Below are positions 25,801-38,741 of a stretch of 64,000 nucleotides of DNA, piece after piece (within the stretch, counting starts at the first letter, position 1; the number at the start of each line of letters is the position of its first letter). The notes under the pieces were generated by a model that searched no databases, had not been told where the DNA came from, and saw nothing but the letters and a program-made list of their open reading frames with translations. Source of the stretch: Lagopus muta (taxonomy: Eukaryota > Chordata > Aves > Galliformes > Phasianidae); NCBI RefSeq assembly GCF_023343835.1, contig NC_064435.1:84392134-84456133 (forward strand). The letters run 5' to 3'. Made by a program: the position numbers and the translations under genes.

Positions 25801-27591
25801 ATTTTCCTACCTACCATGTGTGATGTTTCATTAAACCCCAACCATGGTCCTATAGCAGATCTGCAAAATAATTGCCATAGATCTGTGCCACCGTTCTTTA
25901 TAGGTTTGCAAATGAATGTGAGAAGTGGTTATTGCATTTGCTCACATAGAAAGCCACTGTGAGAGAGCATAATCTGTTCATAAACTGCATCCCTGGCAGT
26001 TTTATTTATAGAAAGAAAATGGACAATCTTTCTGGGCTGCGCAGGGAAATACTGGTGCCTTTTCAAGTCTGGCAGGGGTATCTTTGCAGAGGGGTGTGGG
26101 ATGAGCTGTGGCAATGACACTGCTCCTCACTTGGTTTTGAATATAGCAACTGTGAAAGATGGGCGGAAAGGACTTTTGCAATTCAAATATGCTTAAGCCA
26201 TCTTTCTTGAGAGAAAAACTGGAGTATATCCTTAACTTTAAAGGCAGCGTTAATGCCTTTAAGGCTAACTGTAGCCTCATATGAATTTAAGCAAAAAAGC
26301 GTAGTCCCTGCTTTTCCTCCAGACATGGGTTTGAAGATGAACTATGGAAGGAAGCGTATTGATCTGTCTGTGTAAAGACCTAAGCCCAGAAGGATAAGTA
26401 TGGACAATTAATCCCCTGCAACAGTGTAAAATGCTTTGAAAGAGTCCCTTCCGTTCCTCCTGCTTCACGTACTGACAACAGCAGAAGCCAGGCAGACAGT
26501 GGGATCTGGCAGTGCTACCTGTCTTTGTGAGGAAACACTGGCTGAAGTCATCTGAACCTCCTCATGGATGTGCCATTAGGTGGGTAGCATCCTTCAGTGC
26601 CTCAGAATGACATGAGCAGGATTAGGGCCTATGTTAGGCACCAGCACATAGCCCTCAAGTTGGGCTTTGTAGGAGGTTCTGCATTCCCCCCCCCACCTAT
26701 GTCCTCAACGTATTTTACCTTATTTATGTAACCAACTTCACATCCATTTTCTCCCCAGAGTTCTCGACAGTTCTTTCATTTTCCTCCTTGTCCCATCCAC
26801 AACCCAGCTATATCTGGCCCCAGTTAGCAGCTATAATCTTTTTTTTCCATGTTTCTTTTCTTCCTCTTTTGGAGCCCCTTGGATCTGGAGGCTGTGGTGA
26901 AAGGTGAAGAAGTTAGAATAAGGGCAAAGAAGCTGGAGATATTCCTTAGATTTATCATAAAAGTTTAAGTTTAGCCCTGAAAATCTTTCCTATCTGAAGT
27001 CTAGCACCCTCACCAAGCAGCAGCTTGCACCACAACTGCTCAGGCTGTCATAGCCCAATGGGAGGAAGAAGCTGGCCCAAAGCAGCGAATGAGCCAGCTC
27101 ACCAGAAAAGCTGATGGAGATAAACAAGAGGTGATTTGGTGAGACTGGGAGTCATGAAGAGAAGGAACGGGTTATTTCTAAAAGATTAAAAGGTCAAAGG
27201 CCACAACGTGGAGAAGTCAGTCCAAACCCATCCCAAGCTGTTAGCGTGGAATCATCTGAAAAACAAATCTAAGGGCCAATCCTTCAGCTTGCTCAGTTCT
27301 CCCCACCACCTTCTGGGCACACCTTGATTCAGGGATGAACTCTTGTGATGGCACCATCTGATGTCCCTCTGCCTATGACACAGTGACACTGCTCCTCTTT
27401 GTCCAAGGTTTGCTTCCCCATTGGATATAAGTATGTGATAACAAGTAGATGTGAGGAAGAAGCCCAAGGGCAAATTCTTCCTCCTCTGACAAAAAAAAAA
27501 AACCCAAGGCACTGTCATTTCTCTCAGGTGGTTAAAGTGGGGAAGAAAACAGTACATCTTCCAGGACAGCACCTGTCTGACAGGACAGTAC
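22826..27591. other. Intergenic, no gene seen
   Basis: About 4.8 kb without a supportable gene. It contains T- and A-rich runs near 25510 and 24525 and a C run at about 26685-26695. Open frames here are short and featureless. Confidence 0.55.
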
Positions 27592-27930
27592 AGTGACAGA
27601 ATATCTCAGGTTGGAAGGGACCCATAAGGATCACCAAGTCCAACTCGTAGCTCCGCACAGGACAACTCAAAACCCAACCCCTACACCTCAGAGCGTTGGC
27701 CAAACACTCCTTGACCTTCATCAGCCTGGGGCTGTGACCACTGCCCTGGGGAGCCTGTTCCAGGGCCTGCCCATTCTCTGGTGAAGAATCTTTTCCTAAC
27801 CCCCACCCTCCCCTGACGCAGCTCCATGCCGTCCCCACAGGCCCTGTCACTGTCACACAGTGCAGAGCTCAGCGCTGCCCTCCGCTCCCTGTGAGGAGCT
27901 GCAGCCTCCATCAGCCCTCCCTTCCATTCC
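27592..27930 (-). mobile_element. CR1 LINE 3' fragment
   Basis: Reads as a CR1 3' end in minus orientation. The plus strand shows the reverse-complement landmarks: CAGGTTGGAAGGGACCCATA, AAGTCCAACTCG, GGGGAGCCTGTTCCAGGGCC, GGTGAAGAATCTTTTCCTAAC and AGCTCCATGCCGT. It is 5' truncated and resembles the CR1 subfamily with CACAGGACAACTCAAAA after the terminus. The apparent open frames over it are by-products of the repeat. Confidence 0.9.
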
Positions 27931-30900
27931 CCAATCATTACACTGCCCTTCCTCACAGTTCAAGGATGGAGAACAGCTCTGCACTATCTACAGGCTTTCT
28001 CTGTTCCACAGCTTGATTTCAGGTGTTGCTCCTGTACCACGATTTTAACACAGACCAGGTTCCAAAATAAATAGCAGAGCAGGAAAGAAAAAAGGCATCC
28101 ACTCACATTCATGACCTACCAGGCTGCCTATTTGACTCCTCCAACACTTCATCCTGAAAGTCAGCATCTTTGTTACCTCTCCTTACAGACACCAGTGCTT
28201 TTCAGCAAGCCCGAAGCAAAGCAGCTGATGTTACTCTTGGCGTTTAGGGACCTGTGCTGCAGTTTGCTCTAAAGGGGCCTCAGTGGGCTCAGGATAATGC
28301 CCTGAACTGGCAGATCCACAGCCTGTGTGGGATCCCTCTAGTTTTCACTGTGGCTCCTTGCCTAAAGCATGCCTGTTTTTCTAGCAGACCTTTGGTGAAG
28401 AGAGCTCAGCAGAATCCAGCCCGAGGCTGCTGCTACTCAGCCCTGGCATTAAACCCGAGAGCAAGGCACCACCTAGAGGCATATGCTGTGCAGTAAGGCT
28501 GGAAGAGAAGCACAAGCAGGCTCCAGCTTTTCCCTGCCCAAACAACGATGTAGCACAGTGCTATCAAAAACTGAAAGCTCCAGCGTTCCCGTTTTCCTGT
28601 TCCTTATTTTGTCTGAACGAGTTGATTAGTTTGAAAAATAAATGCAAACCTGGGATCGCCTAAGAGATCGAGTTGCGTTCAATGTGTGCTGGGAGGGGAA
28701 AATGAGCCAACCACATGCAGTCTGGAGGGAATCTTTAACAGGAGTATAATCCAGGCAAGGTGTGCTCAGTTCCCTGGAGGCTCACCCGAGGCCCTTTGCG
28801 AAAGTCCCAAAGTTTATGAATTAAACAAATGCCATTTTTGCAGTTGCTCGTTCTCATCACCCAGCATATCACAACCTTTTCCCCTTGAGCAGCTGGAGCA
28901 GTCTCTACAGGCCAGAAAGGACAAGCATCACAGCACTGCTGAGGCAAAGAGCCATTTTCCTCACACAAGCCATTTCCTCTGGCACTTTGGTACTGAGCTA
29001 TCAATTCCCTGTTCAGATTCACCACCCAGAACCTGGTGAGCAAACACCTCCTGAAAACAGAAATGTACACCTTAGCTTTCTCCCTCCTCATTTTCCTTTT
29101 GCAAGTTATTCTTTTCCTTTTTACAACCTCTTTTTCCATTGTAAACCTGTTACTGGCCTCTCCCAAGTGAGGAGTTAAGAAATAATTGCCAAGCTTGGGA
29201 AAGCAGAGTTTCATTTGTTTGTTTTGTGCCCTGGGGTATGCATCATGAAGTTTATTTCACCTCTGAAAACTGTTACTAGTATGCAGTAGCTCTCCATAAC
29301 AGTAATTATCACAACTAGAGACCATCCCTGGATCTATTTCCACCTCTGCACTGGCATTTTCTTAGCTTGGTCTCCTTGTTCAGTCACGCTTTTGAGAATA
29401 AACTCCAGCGCCCACTTTAATACCCGGAATAGTGGCCTGTGTAATATTTCTAATACCTCCAGGCATGCTGAAAACATCACTACATCCTTGCAGTGAGAGA
29501 ACCACACCTCTGACAGAACTGAATAATGTTCCTGATGCCCCTTCAACAAAGGACCCTTTTGCTTTAGCTGCTGTTCAGTTTTCCCAGGGACATACTCCAT
29601 AAGAGGCCACAACAGGGTGGCCATATGCACTCATGAGCCCAGAAAGATGAACTTTCTTCCTCGGTGTTCATAAGGCAGTGCTTCTAGAGATGTTTAAAAC
29701 AGCTCTGTCCCCTGCACTCTGCCGTATACTGGCACCACAAAGCAGGAGGCACGTCATGGCTTTGCTCTGCAAACCACTTGAGTGCATGCTTAAAGACATT
29801 CACGTCAATGGAACTGGTCTTACAGTTAACTCTGCTGAGCACAGATCAGGAGTTCAAGTGAACCCACCTAGCAATTTTGGCAGCTGCATGGATTTACTGT
29901 AGGAATTGTCTCTCTTGAAAGCCTCAGCAATTAATATTTCTTCCTGTGTTTCATTTTAAGCTCTCTTTTGGGAAGTTTTGTATGTGGCCCCTCATAGAAA
30001 GGTGCTCCTCATCAGCAGCAGTTCTTGGAGATGGGTAGTGCTGTCTTTGTTCTTTTCCAAGAATTTCTCATTTGCACAGGGACATTTGCAAGGTGCCAGC
30101 TGATTTATTCCAAGTTTGTTTCCACTGTTTTCTCTTTTCCACATGCATACAGTGGCACATACAGAGCAAACCCACGGCTGAGATTTGTTTCCAGTAAGTC
30201 TCTCAACTACTAGTGCTGGAAATTCTTTCTTATTGTAAAAGATATCATACACAATCCTGAACACACCACAGGGAAAACAGGATGTTACCTCCATTAAAGA
30301 CATGAGCGATGTTTATGGAGAAAGAGGAGTAGAAGTAGAAAAAACTGTGAATAGCACCTACAGCAAGAAGGGCCCTTAGGTGTCCTGCCTTGTCCTTTTC
30401 CTATAACAAGGGCAGAAGAAGAAAATGAAACATGCCAATTAACACATACTGTAACTTTCCTAGAAAAGGGAAGTGGGGATTTCTGTTTTGCCTAATTCAG
30501 AACTGGTTTCCCATGAAGTTAAGTGGGTTCTGACTAGGCTCACTTTGCCTTGCTGCTTTTGGTGTAGATTTCACCAGGGAAGCCAGCTAGAAATAAATAT
30601 GCAAAGCCTTAAGCTGTGACATATGGCCCAGTTCAAAGAGCAACTATCAGAAAGGGAAGCTAGGAGTTCTATTATTTCTTTCTTCCATTATGTGAAACAA
30701 TACATTTTAAAAGATAGTGCCAGCTCCTCTTCTGGGAAACAGCAGTTCTGGTCACTGGTGGTTGGAGCAATTTAACAAAACTTGATGACAAGAGAAAATC
30801 TTGAAATATGAGGTCTTTGAATCGTACCTCTGCTGTTCCCTATGTTTGGCTTGGACTTTCTCTAGATGAAATTTCCTTGTTTGAGGGAAAAGCATGATTT

Positions 30901-33900
30901 TAAAGGCAGGAACAAGACTGCATGGTTAAGTCACTGCAGTTATGTATCAGTAATAAAATTTCAAGTTTTGCTTGAAGGTTTTGCTTTGAGGTTTGGGCCT
31001 TCCTTACTGTTTTGTCCTTCTAAAGTAAAATCGAACTGTTCCTGCTTGGTTTCAGCTGGTTTAAAACTAGCTTCACTTTTCAGAAAGAGTATTTTTACTG
31101 GAAAAAAAAGGGAAATACATTTCCAAGAACTTGAGCAAAGCTGCTCTGCTTTGTCAGCTGGCGGCAAGAACACTATCCCATGATTTTATACAGTCCTCAT
31201 TTTCACAAGACTCATCCTAAACCTGTGTAGGATACAGCTGTTCATCGCTATCTCTGTTGAAATCAGAACCAGCACTACAATTCTACAGTGTAATTCTGCT
31301 AGAGAAGGTGGAATACATTTGTCCTTGAATAAGAAAAAGATGTCGGTAAAAACTGGGAAGGGTTGATTAATGTTATGAGGATGACACTAGGGAGCAATTT
31401 TGAGGCTGAACACCTATAGGAAAATGAAGAAGCTGCATCGCTTTCTTTTGCCAAGGAATACAAATCTCCTTGCAGCTGATTCTGCAACAGCAGGAAGGTC
31501 TGTCTGCAGCCATCAAGCCTGCAGAGGTGTTCCTGTCGCTACCAAGTCGGGGTCTGCTGGTGAAGAGCTCCTAATAGGGATGTGCCTCAAGCATGCTGAA
31601 TGAAGGCAGCTGGCCTCAGCCCTATTCACTGTATGTGTATGTCATACATGGGAAATGTTGTTGCAGGAACCTCAAGTTATATATTGCCCCTTCCCTGCCA
31701 GAGGTATCTCACCCCGTCACGTTTCCCAGGCACTTTGCTCTGTGCTGGTGGATGTGCCAATGTTGCTGGCTGCATACAAACTTGAGAACAGGCTCATTGC
31801 TGCAACTGGAGACATGGGGTGGTGGATGTAAAGTGATTGTAGCTCAGAGGCACTGGCAATTTAAAAGCTGCCTTTTTTACTTTCCTGGCCCTGTCAGGTA
31901 ACCAAATCTTCTCATGGTCAGTGACACCCCTGAGTAATTGCTGTAACAACTCCTTAGATCCGTGTAATCTATGTTTTACCACAGAGTAGAGTAGATATTT
32001 TAATATGTGCAGTCCCTTTAAATATAAGACAGTGTCCAAGACAACAGGAGAGCTTCTGAATTCTATTCATTTTTGTTTATCTCACTTTATCTACAGCTTT
32101 TCTCCTCAGACAGTTTTTGGTATAATTTGTTCAAGCTGAAGGGTGCAAGAAACAGCTGGAGAGTGTTTAATGTAATATTTTCTTGCAAAGCTGACTTCTC
32201 TGGGAGAGACAAGGTCAGATAAAGACTAAGAACTGGCAGCTGGAGAGATGCAGTCAGCATTTCTTTAACCAGCAAAGTAGGCCCTGGTCAAAGAAAATGA
32301 GACTCAAGCATCTGCCCATATGGACAATGAGTAAAGCTTTAGTGCTTGGAGCTCTGGTACATGCAAGGCTACTTTCCTACTCACCTTACAAGCAATACAG
32401 CTAACAGATCTGGGAGTAAAGCAAACATTTGGAATATGTAAGGAAAGAAAAACAAGACCATACCCATGGCTCAGGCTGTGTCTCAGTGTTTCCTGATACA
32501 TGCTTGTTGTCTCACAAAGCAGTGGAATTGGCAAGGCTGCTCACCTAACTCCACTCAAAATGGAGGTGTAAAAACAGCCCCAGAGGGGCTGCAGCAAGAG
32601 GGCTGCACTGTAAAGGAAGTTCAACATAATTCTTGGAACAATACATTTGCTAATTGCCTTAATTTCAGCAAGGCTTTTAGACACAAAGGAAAGGGTAGAG
32701 CCAGCTAGATCTCAAAATTCTACTAAGTTGAGTCTTTGGAGACAGTCCCATTCAAAGGTGGAGCAAAGCTACATAATAGGTGGAAAAACACCAGGCATGT
32801 GAAAAGAACCACAAAAAGTCAATTTAACTCATGGATCCAAACAGTCTTTGAGTGAGTTGCATGAAATGAAGATCTTGCAAATACTTCCTATGCAAAGCGA
32901 CATAAAATCCAAGAGACATAAAATCGAAAGAGTTAAAAACTGAGTTGTCTACTGGAGAGGGCAGGATACAGGTTTGGGGAGCTTGGTTCATTTCTCCACC
33001 CTTCCAGCGATTTATCGAGGGATCATGGACAGGTCACTGACTCAGACTCACCCCTAACTCTAGACCTTTTAAGGATGATGCCTAAATTTAGGACATCAGC
33101 ATCTTAGGCCTCTTTCTACCATCAGAGGAAAGCCATTTGTTTTCTAGAGGGCAATTCAGGTGAGCTAAGGTATTCATCTACTTCAGAATCTGTAGCAGAA
33201 TACCTGTTGTTAGGCTGAGTGCTGGTCTCCTTGTTTCAAAACCCAGCTCTGAATATGGGGATGAATTCTTCAACTAGAAGATGGGAGATGTGAATGTATT
33301 GAAGACCCTGAAACTCTCTGATGAAGATGATTCATCAGTTAGTTGTGCACATGGGGTTGTTAGTGATTTGCTTAGGAAGATTTTCCAAACTGATGCTTTC
33401 TTTTTGACTTCCTCGCAAGCCAGACATGCCAAGACATAAGTAAATAAACCTTAAAAAGCACATTTTCTTCTAACCATTATTTGCAAATAAGTACTCTGTC
33501 ATATGTTGCTGCATTCACAGAAGAGGTTGTATATAGAACCAGATCAGGTTTTGTACAGATGACAATTTCTGTTATTTTCCTTTACTTCACTAAGTCCTTC
33601 TGTTGCAGTCTTTGAACAAGTCTCTTGTATTTACTGATGACAGTCTTTACTGTAGTTAAATCCCTGCTTGCATGCTCATTCTTAGGAGGCTGATTATCAA
33701 AACGTAACTTTTTGGCATCTTTTCACAATTCTAGAAGACAAAAGTCATACTGCTGCTATTTTGACTTGTGATGGACCTCCAGACTATGTAGAAATACATC
33801 TCTTTTTGTTGCAAAACAGAGTCCAAGCATAGCTATGAAAATACGCATCTGTCCTACTGGATCAAACTATTTATCTCACCACATTGTGTCCAACATGGCC

Positions 33901-35109
33901 AATGCTGGATGTGTCTGCAAGAGCAGAATGTATGTCAGTTCAGAAAATGCAATCCAAGTTAAGCTCCACAGCAGATCCAGTTTATAATGGAAAAGAGTTA
34001 GGGCCTCATATCCTCTGGGGCCTCTGCATGCAATCACACTCAAAGCCTGAGAGAAAGGGCTTTGGTTGGCCCATGTTACACCCATAGGGCTTAACCTTGT
34101 GCCTGCCTCCTGCTATTATACTTGCTGCTCCTGCCCAAGAGAAAATGGATTCAGTAGAGGAGCTCCGACAGCTTGCTGGGACAGGGAACAGCCCAACACC
34201 TTCCATACCCACAGCTCACTTCAGTGGCAAGTGGACATACTTCTTCTCATGACATCCAGAGGCAGGTGGCTAAAGTAGGGGGGAAGTCCCTGCTAATTCT
34301 CACCTAAAACAATCCTTCTTCCCTACTGTCTAAAACTTGGCCTGGCTTCCAGTGACACATTTCCCTGACACTTCCAGTTCTTTGTTGTGGAAATTAAAGG
34401 CAGGAGGAAGGTTTCACAAGGGTGTCTCTGACACCTGAATCTTTGTAAACCATCCTCTTTGTGTTTCTACTAACAGCAGTTTAAGACCTGGGAGAAACTG
34501 TGACCTTTGCTCAGTAAAGTTGATTTTCTCCTTTATTTGAGCTCTGTGCCGTTCTGATTTCTGCTATGACCATGTTTTGGCTGCTTGCTTTCTTTTAGAG
34601 CACTTTACAATAATTACAACTGTTGTAATTACATTTATCAAGTCCCTTCAGCAAGGAGGACCCAACCTCCTCTGATTTTAAATAAACACAAACATGGTGG
34701 GAAGCAAAACTTGGACAACTCTGACAGCCTGTCCTCAGCCTCACCTTCACACTAGCTTGCCAGTAGTCTCACTCATTCTTGACCCAACTTTGCCATGGAG
34801 ATGTAGCAAGTGATATCCAAAAGGTGTGCAAAACAGAGAAAAGCCCATCACAGAACTGGCTTTTTCCTCCTCCTTATGTGCTGGGGCTCTAACAGCATGA
34901 ATCTAGTAACTAGTACGTCTGAATCTGGTACTGACCCTTAGGACAAGAGAGGGTCCTGATGCCTGTTTTAAACAGGGGGCTGCAAGTGCTGGGTTAGTAG
35001 CAGTGCTTTATGAAGTCCACAGCCATAATGTGAGATGAGCATCTGCATCTTTTGAGAAACCTTGCTAATTGCAGATGAGAGGAAATGAGAAAAGTCGGTT
35101 GGTTTCTGT
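27931..35109. other. Intergenic, no gene seen
   Basis: About 7.2 kb. The longest open frame (28735-29214, minus, 159 codons) has no recognised domain and no supporting splice or promoter context, so I do not call it. No RNA genes or clear mobile elements were seen. Confidence 0.55.
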
Positions 35110-35446
35110 TAAGCTTGGAGAAGATCGACAGGGGATTTTATCCCTGTTCATAAATATCTGAAGTGCAGCAGTCAAATAGATGAGGTCAGGATCTTTTCAT
35201 TAGTGTGTAGAACAAGACAAGGCACAAGCTGGAACACAAGAAGTTCCATACTAATACAAGGAATACCTTTTTTACTGACAGAGCACTGGAACAGGCTGCC
35301 CAAGAGGTTGTGGAGTCTCCTTCTCTGCAGATATTCAAGCCTGGATGCTTTCCTGTGCAACCTGCTGTAAGGAACCTGCTTTAGCTGAGGGTTGCACTCA
35401 ATGATCTCTAGAGGTCCCTTCCAACCCCTGTGATTCTGTGGCTCAG
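35110..35446 (+). mobile_element. CR1 LINE 3' fragment
   Basis: Plus-orientation CR1. It begins near GGAGAAGATCGACAGGGG and continues through ATAAATATCTGAAGTGCAGC, GAGCACTGGAACAGGCTGCC and TTGTGGAGTCTCC, with a TGATCTCTAGAGGTCCCTTC terminus and ATTCTGTGG end. It carries the C-terminal flank and 3' UTR of the element only. Confidence 0.88.
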
Positions 35447-36541
35447 GGAAATTGCATGTCACTCTAAGGGCCCCAAATAGCAGAATTATCTGGTAAAGGG
35501 AATTAGAAACTTTGTAGGCTGGATAGTGACAAATGAGAATAAGGCCATTTCCCAGAAGGCTAGATTAGTTAGCTCTTTAATTTGCATGTTACCTTAGGGA
35601 TGAAGAGGAGTCATCCACTTCCTCTTGTGTAAGATGAGACTGCTAAGGGGAAAAATACTGTGAGAGAGTCAGTCAGCGAAGTAAAGGGAGAGCTAATGCA
35701 ACTTTCACTTCAGAATTGTGTTTCAAATCCGCAGAAAACAGCATGTTGCTTTCCTGGCTCCCTGGACAGAAAGGCACAGTTTTACAATCTCCTTTCATTG
35801 TTTCACTGATAAGCAGGCATTGCAGATTTCTGACACTATACAAAATGTCCTTCAGAAATTTCAGTCAGCACCACGGCCTTTCCAGCTGGAACATTAAGCC
35901 AGATCCTGGCTGGCTAGCTAAGTTTTCACACCATTACAAAGTGTCATAGCTGTGGCAGGTACTTGCACTAGAAAGGGAAAAGGTAGCTTCCAAATGGGCA
36001 GTAGTGCAAACGCAGAGCAAATGTTCAGAGCTTTGGGGCAAACTGACTTGGCATGCACCAGAACAACCTGTTGAGCACAGCTTTGTATTATTGTGTGTGA
36101 CTCTGCACTTCCATTTTGCAAACACTGACTGCTAGTTGAAGTTTAGTCCTATTCTGCTTATTTTGTAAGACCCCTACTGTGACTCATACTGTGGATTCCC
36201 ACTGTAAATAGCTACAAAATTAGCAATTCTTCCTTTTTTGGCAGAACTTCCCAAAAATGTTTCTGTGTAGTACACAGCTGGTACTTCCCTGCATCCGAGG
36301 AGGGCTCGGGGTTACCCCTTCCAGTGGAAGCCCATCTCCTGGCATGGTATTTCCCCTTCTGCACCACTGGCAACTGCATGTAAATTAGTTTTTGCATTCC
36401 TCTGACGAGCAACAGGCTTGCTTGATTCCGGTTAGTCTCAGGACCTGAAAGCAGAGTAGAAATCACTGCAAGAGAGGAGGTGGAGCTCTGACAACAATAC
36501 CAAAAAAATATTTGAAGATTTTTTTATTTTCTAAAAGAAAT
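35447..36541. other. Intergenic, no gene seen
   Basis: About 1.1 kb of unique-looking DNA between a CR1 fragment and the compound microsatellite. I see no gene and no recognisable element. Confidence 0.55.
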
Positions 36542-37147
36542 GGAAGGAAGGAAGGAAGGAAGGAAGGAAGGAAGGAAGGAAGGAAGGAAGGAAGGAAGGA
36601 AGGAAGGAAGGAAGGAAAAGGAAGGAAGGAAGGAAGGAAGGAAGGAAGGAAGGAAGGAAGGAAGGAAGGAAGGAAGGAAGGAAGGAAGGAAGGAAGGAAG
36701 GAAGGAAGGAAGGAAGGAAGGAAGGAAGGAAGGAAGGAAGGAAGGAAGGAAGGAAGGGAGAAGGAAGAGAGAAGGAAGGGAGAAGGAAGAGAGAAGGAAG
36801 AGAGAAGGAAGAGAGAAGGGAAGGGAAGGGAAGGGAAGGGAAGGGAAGGGAAGGGAAGGGAAGGGAAGGGAAGGGAAGGGAAGGGAAGGGAAGGGAAGGG
36901 AAGGGAAGGGAAGGGAAGGGAAGGGAAGGGAAGGGAAGGGAAGGGAAGGGAAGGGAAGGGAAGGGAAGGGAAGGGAAGGGAAGGGAAGGGAAGGGAAGGG
37001 AAGGGAAGAAAAGAAAAGAAAAGAAAAGAAAAGAAAAGAAAAGAAAAGAAAAGAAAAGAAAAGAAAAGAAAAGAAAAGAAAAGAAAAGAAAAGAAAAGAA
37101 AAGAAAAGAAAAGAAAAGAAAAGAAAAGAAAAGAAAAGAAAAGAAAA
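36542..37147. repeat. Compound polypurine microsatellite
   Basis: A purine-only run of about 606 bases on the plus strand in three blocks. From 36542 to about 36756 it is GGAA tetranucleotide, with one AAAA interruption near 36616. From about 36757 to 36815 it is a transition of AGAGAAGGA-type units. From 36816 to 37005 it is 38 perfect AAGGG pentamers. From 37006 to 37145 it is 28 perfect AAGAA (AAAAG-type) pentamers. The long open frames across it (Glu-Gly-Arg-Lys or Phe-Leu-Pro-Ser repeats) are artefacts of a stop-free repeat. The tract lies about 1.7 kb upstream of the EDN1 start site. Confidence 0.97.
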
Positions 37148-38469
37148 CCTTTGGAGCTCCCCAGGATATCATGTTTCTGCTTTGTTACCCAAAGGAAATG
37201 TGTGTCATTTTTAACACCTATCAAAATGCTTTCTAACAAGGCTCTTTGACAAAGAAGCAATTATCTGACATTGACATGAGTCACTTTGGCTTTATGTGCA
37301 CATCTTAGAGAGAGAAACCTCAGGGAAAAAAATATTCTTAAATAAGAGCTGGCATGAAGCAGAGTTCCTAAGTGACAGGCCTGGAAAGGCCATGCCTATT
37401 TTATACAGAAACGATCGCTATCTTTCAACCCACATAACTGCACTGCATTTTTTCTTTCTTAACACCAAGCAAACAGAACAAAACAGAACAAAAACCCACC
37501 TGATTTATTTCCTAACTTGCAAATACTGATAAAGTTTATTATTTCAGCGGGCTAGGATTAGTTTTTATTTGTAGCTAGGTGACCTCTGCTGGTAGATTCT
37601 TATCATTACTGTAATAGTTCACACATTCAGGCATAGATACAGTGATATCCCATGGGGTAAGCACTGCGCCGTGTGGACAAGAGGACACAATACATAAGCA
37701 GATACAATTCCAGCTCTCAGACTCCCACACTGGAAAGGTGTAAGCGACCATCCAGCCTAGATCTCTCCACTCACAGAAAGCTTTAGAGAGCAGCTTTTAA
37801 GAGCCGCATACAAAATGCTACAAGCATTTCAGTTGAGTGTTAGCCAACATTTCAGTTTATTCAACATCTTGGTGGAAATGGCAAGTATTGCTCAGAAGGC
37901 CCCAAAATTTCATCCCTGGAGGTACCGGCAAAGGGAAGGGTTTGTCTCTGCTTGCGTTCCTGCGTTCCTTTCTTGTTCTCGTCCCACGTGCCAACACGTG
38001 GAGAAAGCTCAGCAGCAATGCAGGCTTTCTTCTGACTCAGCACTCCGCAGACGCTCTGTCCACTACGATACAGCAGCACAGAATAACACCATACCGAAAA
38101 AAAAACCACGGGCATTCACCTGAGGTAAAACAATGCGACTCGCAGCTCGCAGCCTCGGTCTTTGTGATACCCAAGGTCACTCCTATTCTTGCAGCACAGT
38201 GCGAGGAAATACCACAAATACCGAGAGGGCCTTATCTGTTTATCAGAGGTGGAATTGGCACGCTCTCCGGGGCCGCAGCTCCGCGCAGGAGCTCGAATTC
38301 ATCCCAGCAGCTCCCCAGAGCCTGGGTTTGGAGCCCGCACGGTGCTCGGCGTGCTCCACACGCGTGTGCGTTCACCGTGACATTGCACCGACGAGGCAGC
38401 GGGTGCGAAGGTGTTGAAAAAGCCGCGTTCAGGCGGAGTGCACCAAGAATTCGCCCCTTTCTGACCTCG
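37148..38469. other. EDN1 5' flanking region
   Basis: About 1.3 kb between the microsatellite and the CpG island. Two CACGTG E-boxes lie at 37985-37990 and 37995-38000. A stretch at about 37655-37735 loosely resembles an ancient tetrapod interspersed repeat (GCACTGCGCCGTGTGGACAA). No coding exon is recognised; a 290-codon frame from 37837 runs into the CpG island and owes its length to GC richness. Confidence 0.5.
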
Positions 38470-38741
38470 CTGTTAGGCGCCCACACCTCAGACAGCTTTA
38501 TATCACCGCTGTGCCACCGCGGGCCCGACGTGCATCCCGCGGGCACTTCCGCGCTGTGGCCCCGCTGCCGGCACTGCTGGGGCGGAGCGGCTGCCGCCCG
38601 CAGGTGCGAGGTGCGAGGTGCGGGACGGCCGTTCTCCCTCAGCCGCTGCCCAGCCCGGTGCCCCCCTCATCCCTCCCCACCCCCCCGCCGCCCGCCGCCG
38701 GCGCTCTGAAGTTCGCAGGCGATTTCCTCCCCGGGCCGGCC

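Noticed and set aside
27524..28048. Several overlapping open frames on both strands
   Set aside because: They overlie the minus-strand CR1 3' fragment, which is non-coding.
28735..29214. 159-codon minus-strand frame
   Set aside because: No domain, signal or splice context; cysteine and tryptophan distribution looks random. Length is within chance for 64 kb.
32655..32700. LNFSKAF reading that resembles a CR1 ORF2 motif
   Set aside because: Too short and not followed by further CR1 sequence or a 3' terminus.
36463..37260. Long open frames of 213-265 codons on both strands
   Set aside because: They are translations of the purine microsatellite (Glu-Gly-Arg-Lys or Phe-Leu-Pro-Ser repeats). Stop codons cannot arise in the repeat, so length is meaningless.
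37837..38709. 290-codon plus-strand frame ahead of EDN1
   Set aside because: It has no recognisable domain, overlaps the CpG island in several frames and ends before the core promoter. GC richness explains the lack of stops.
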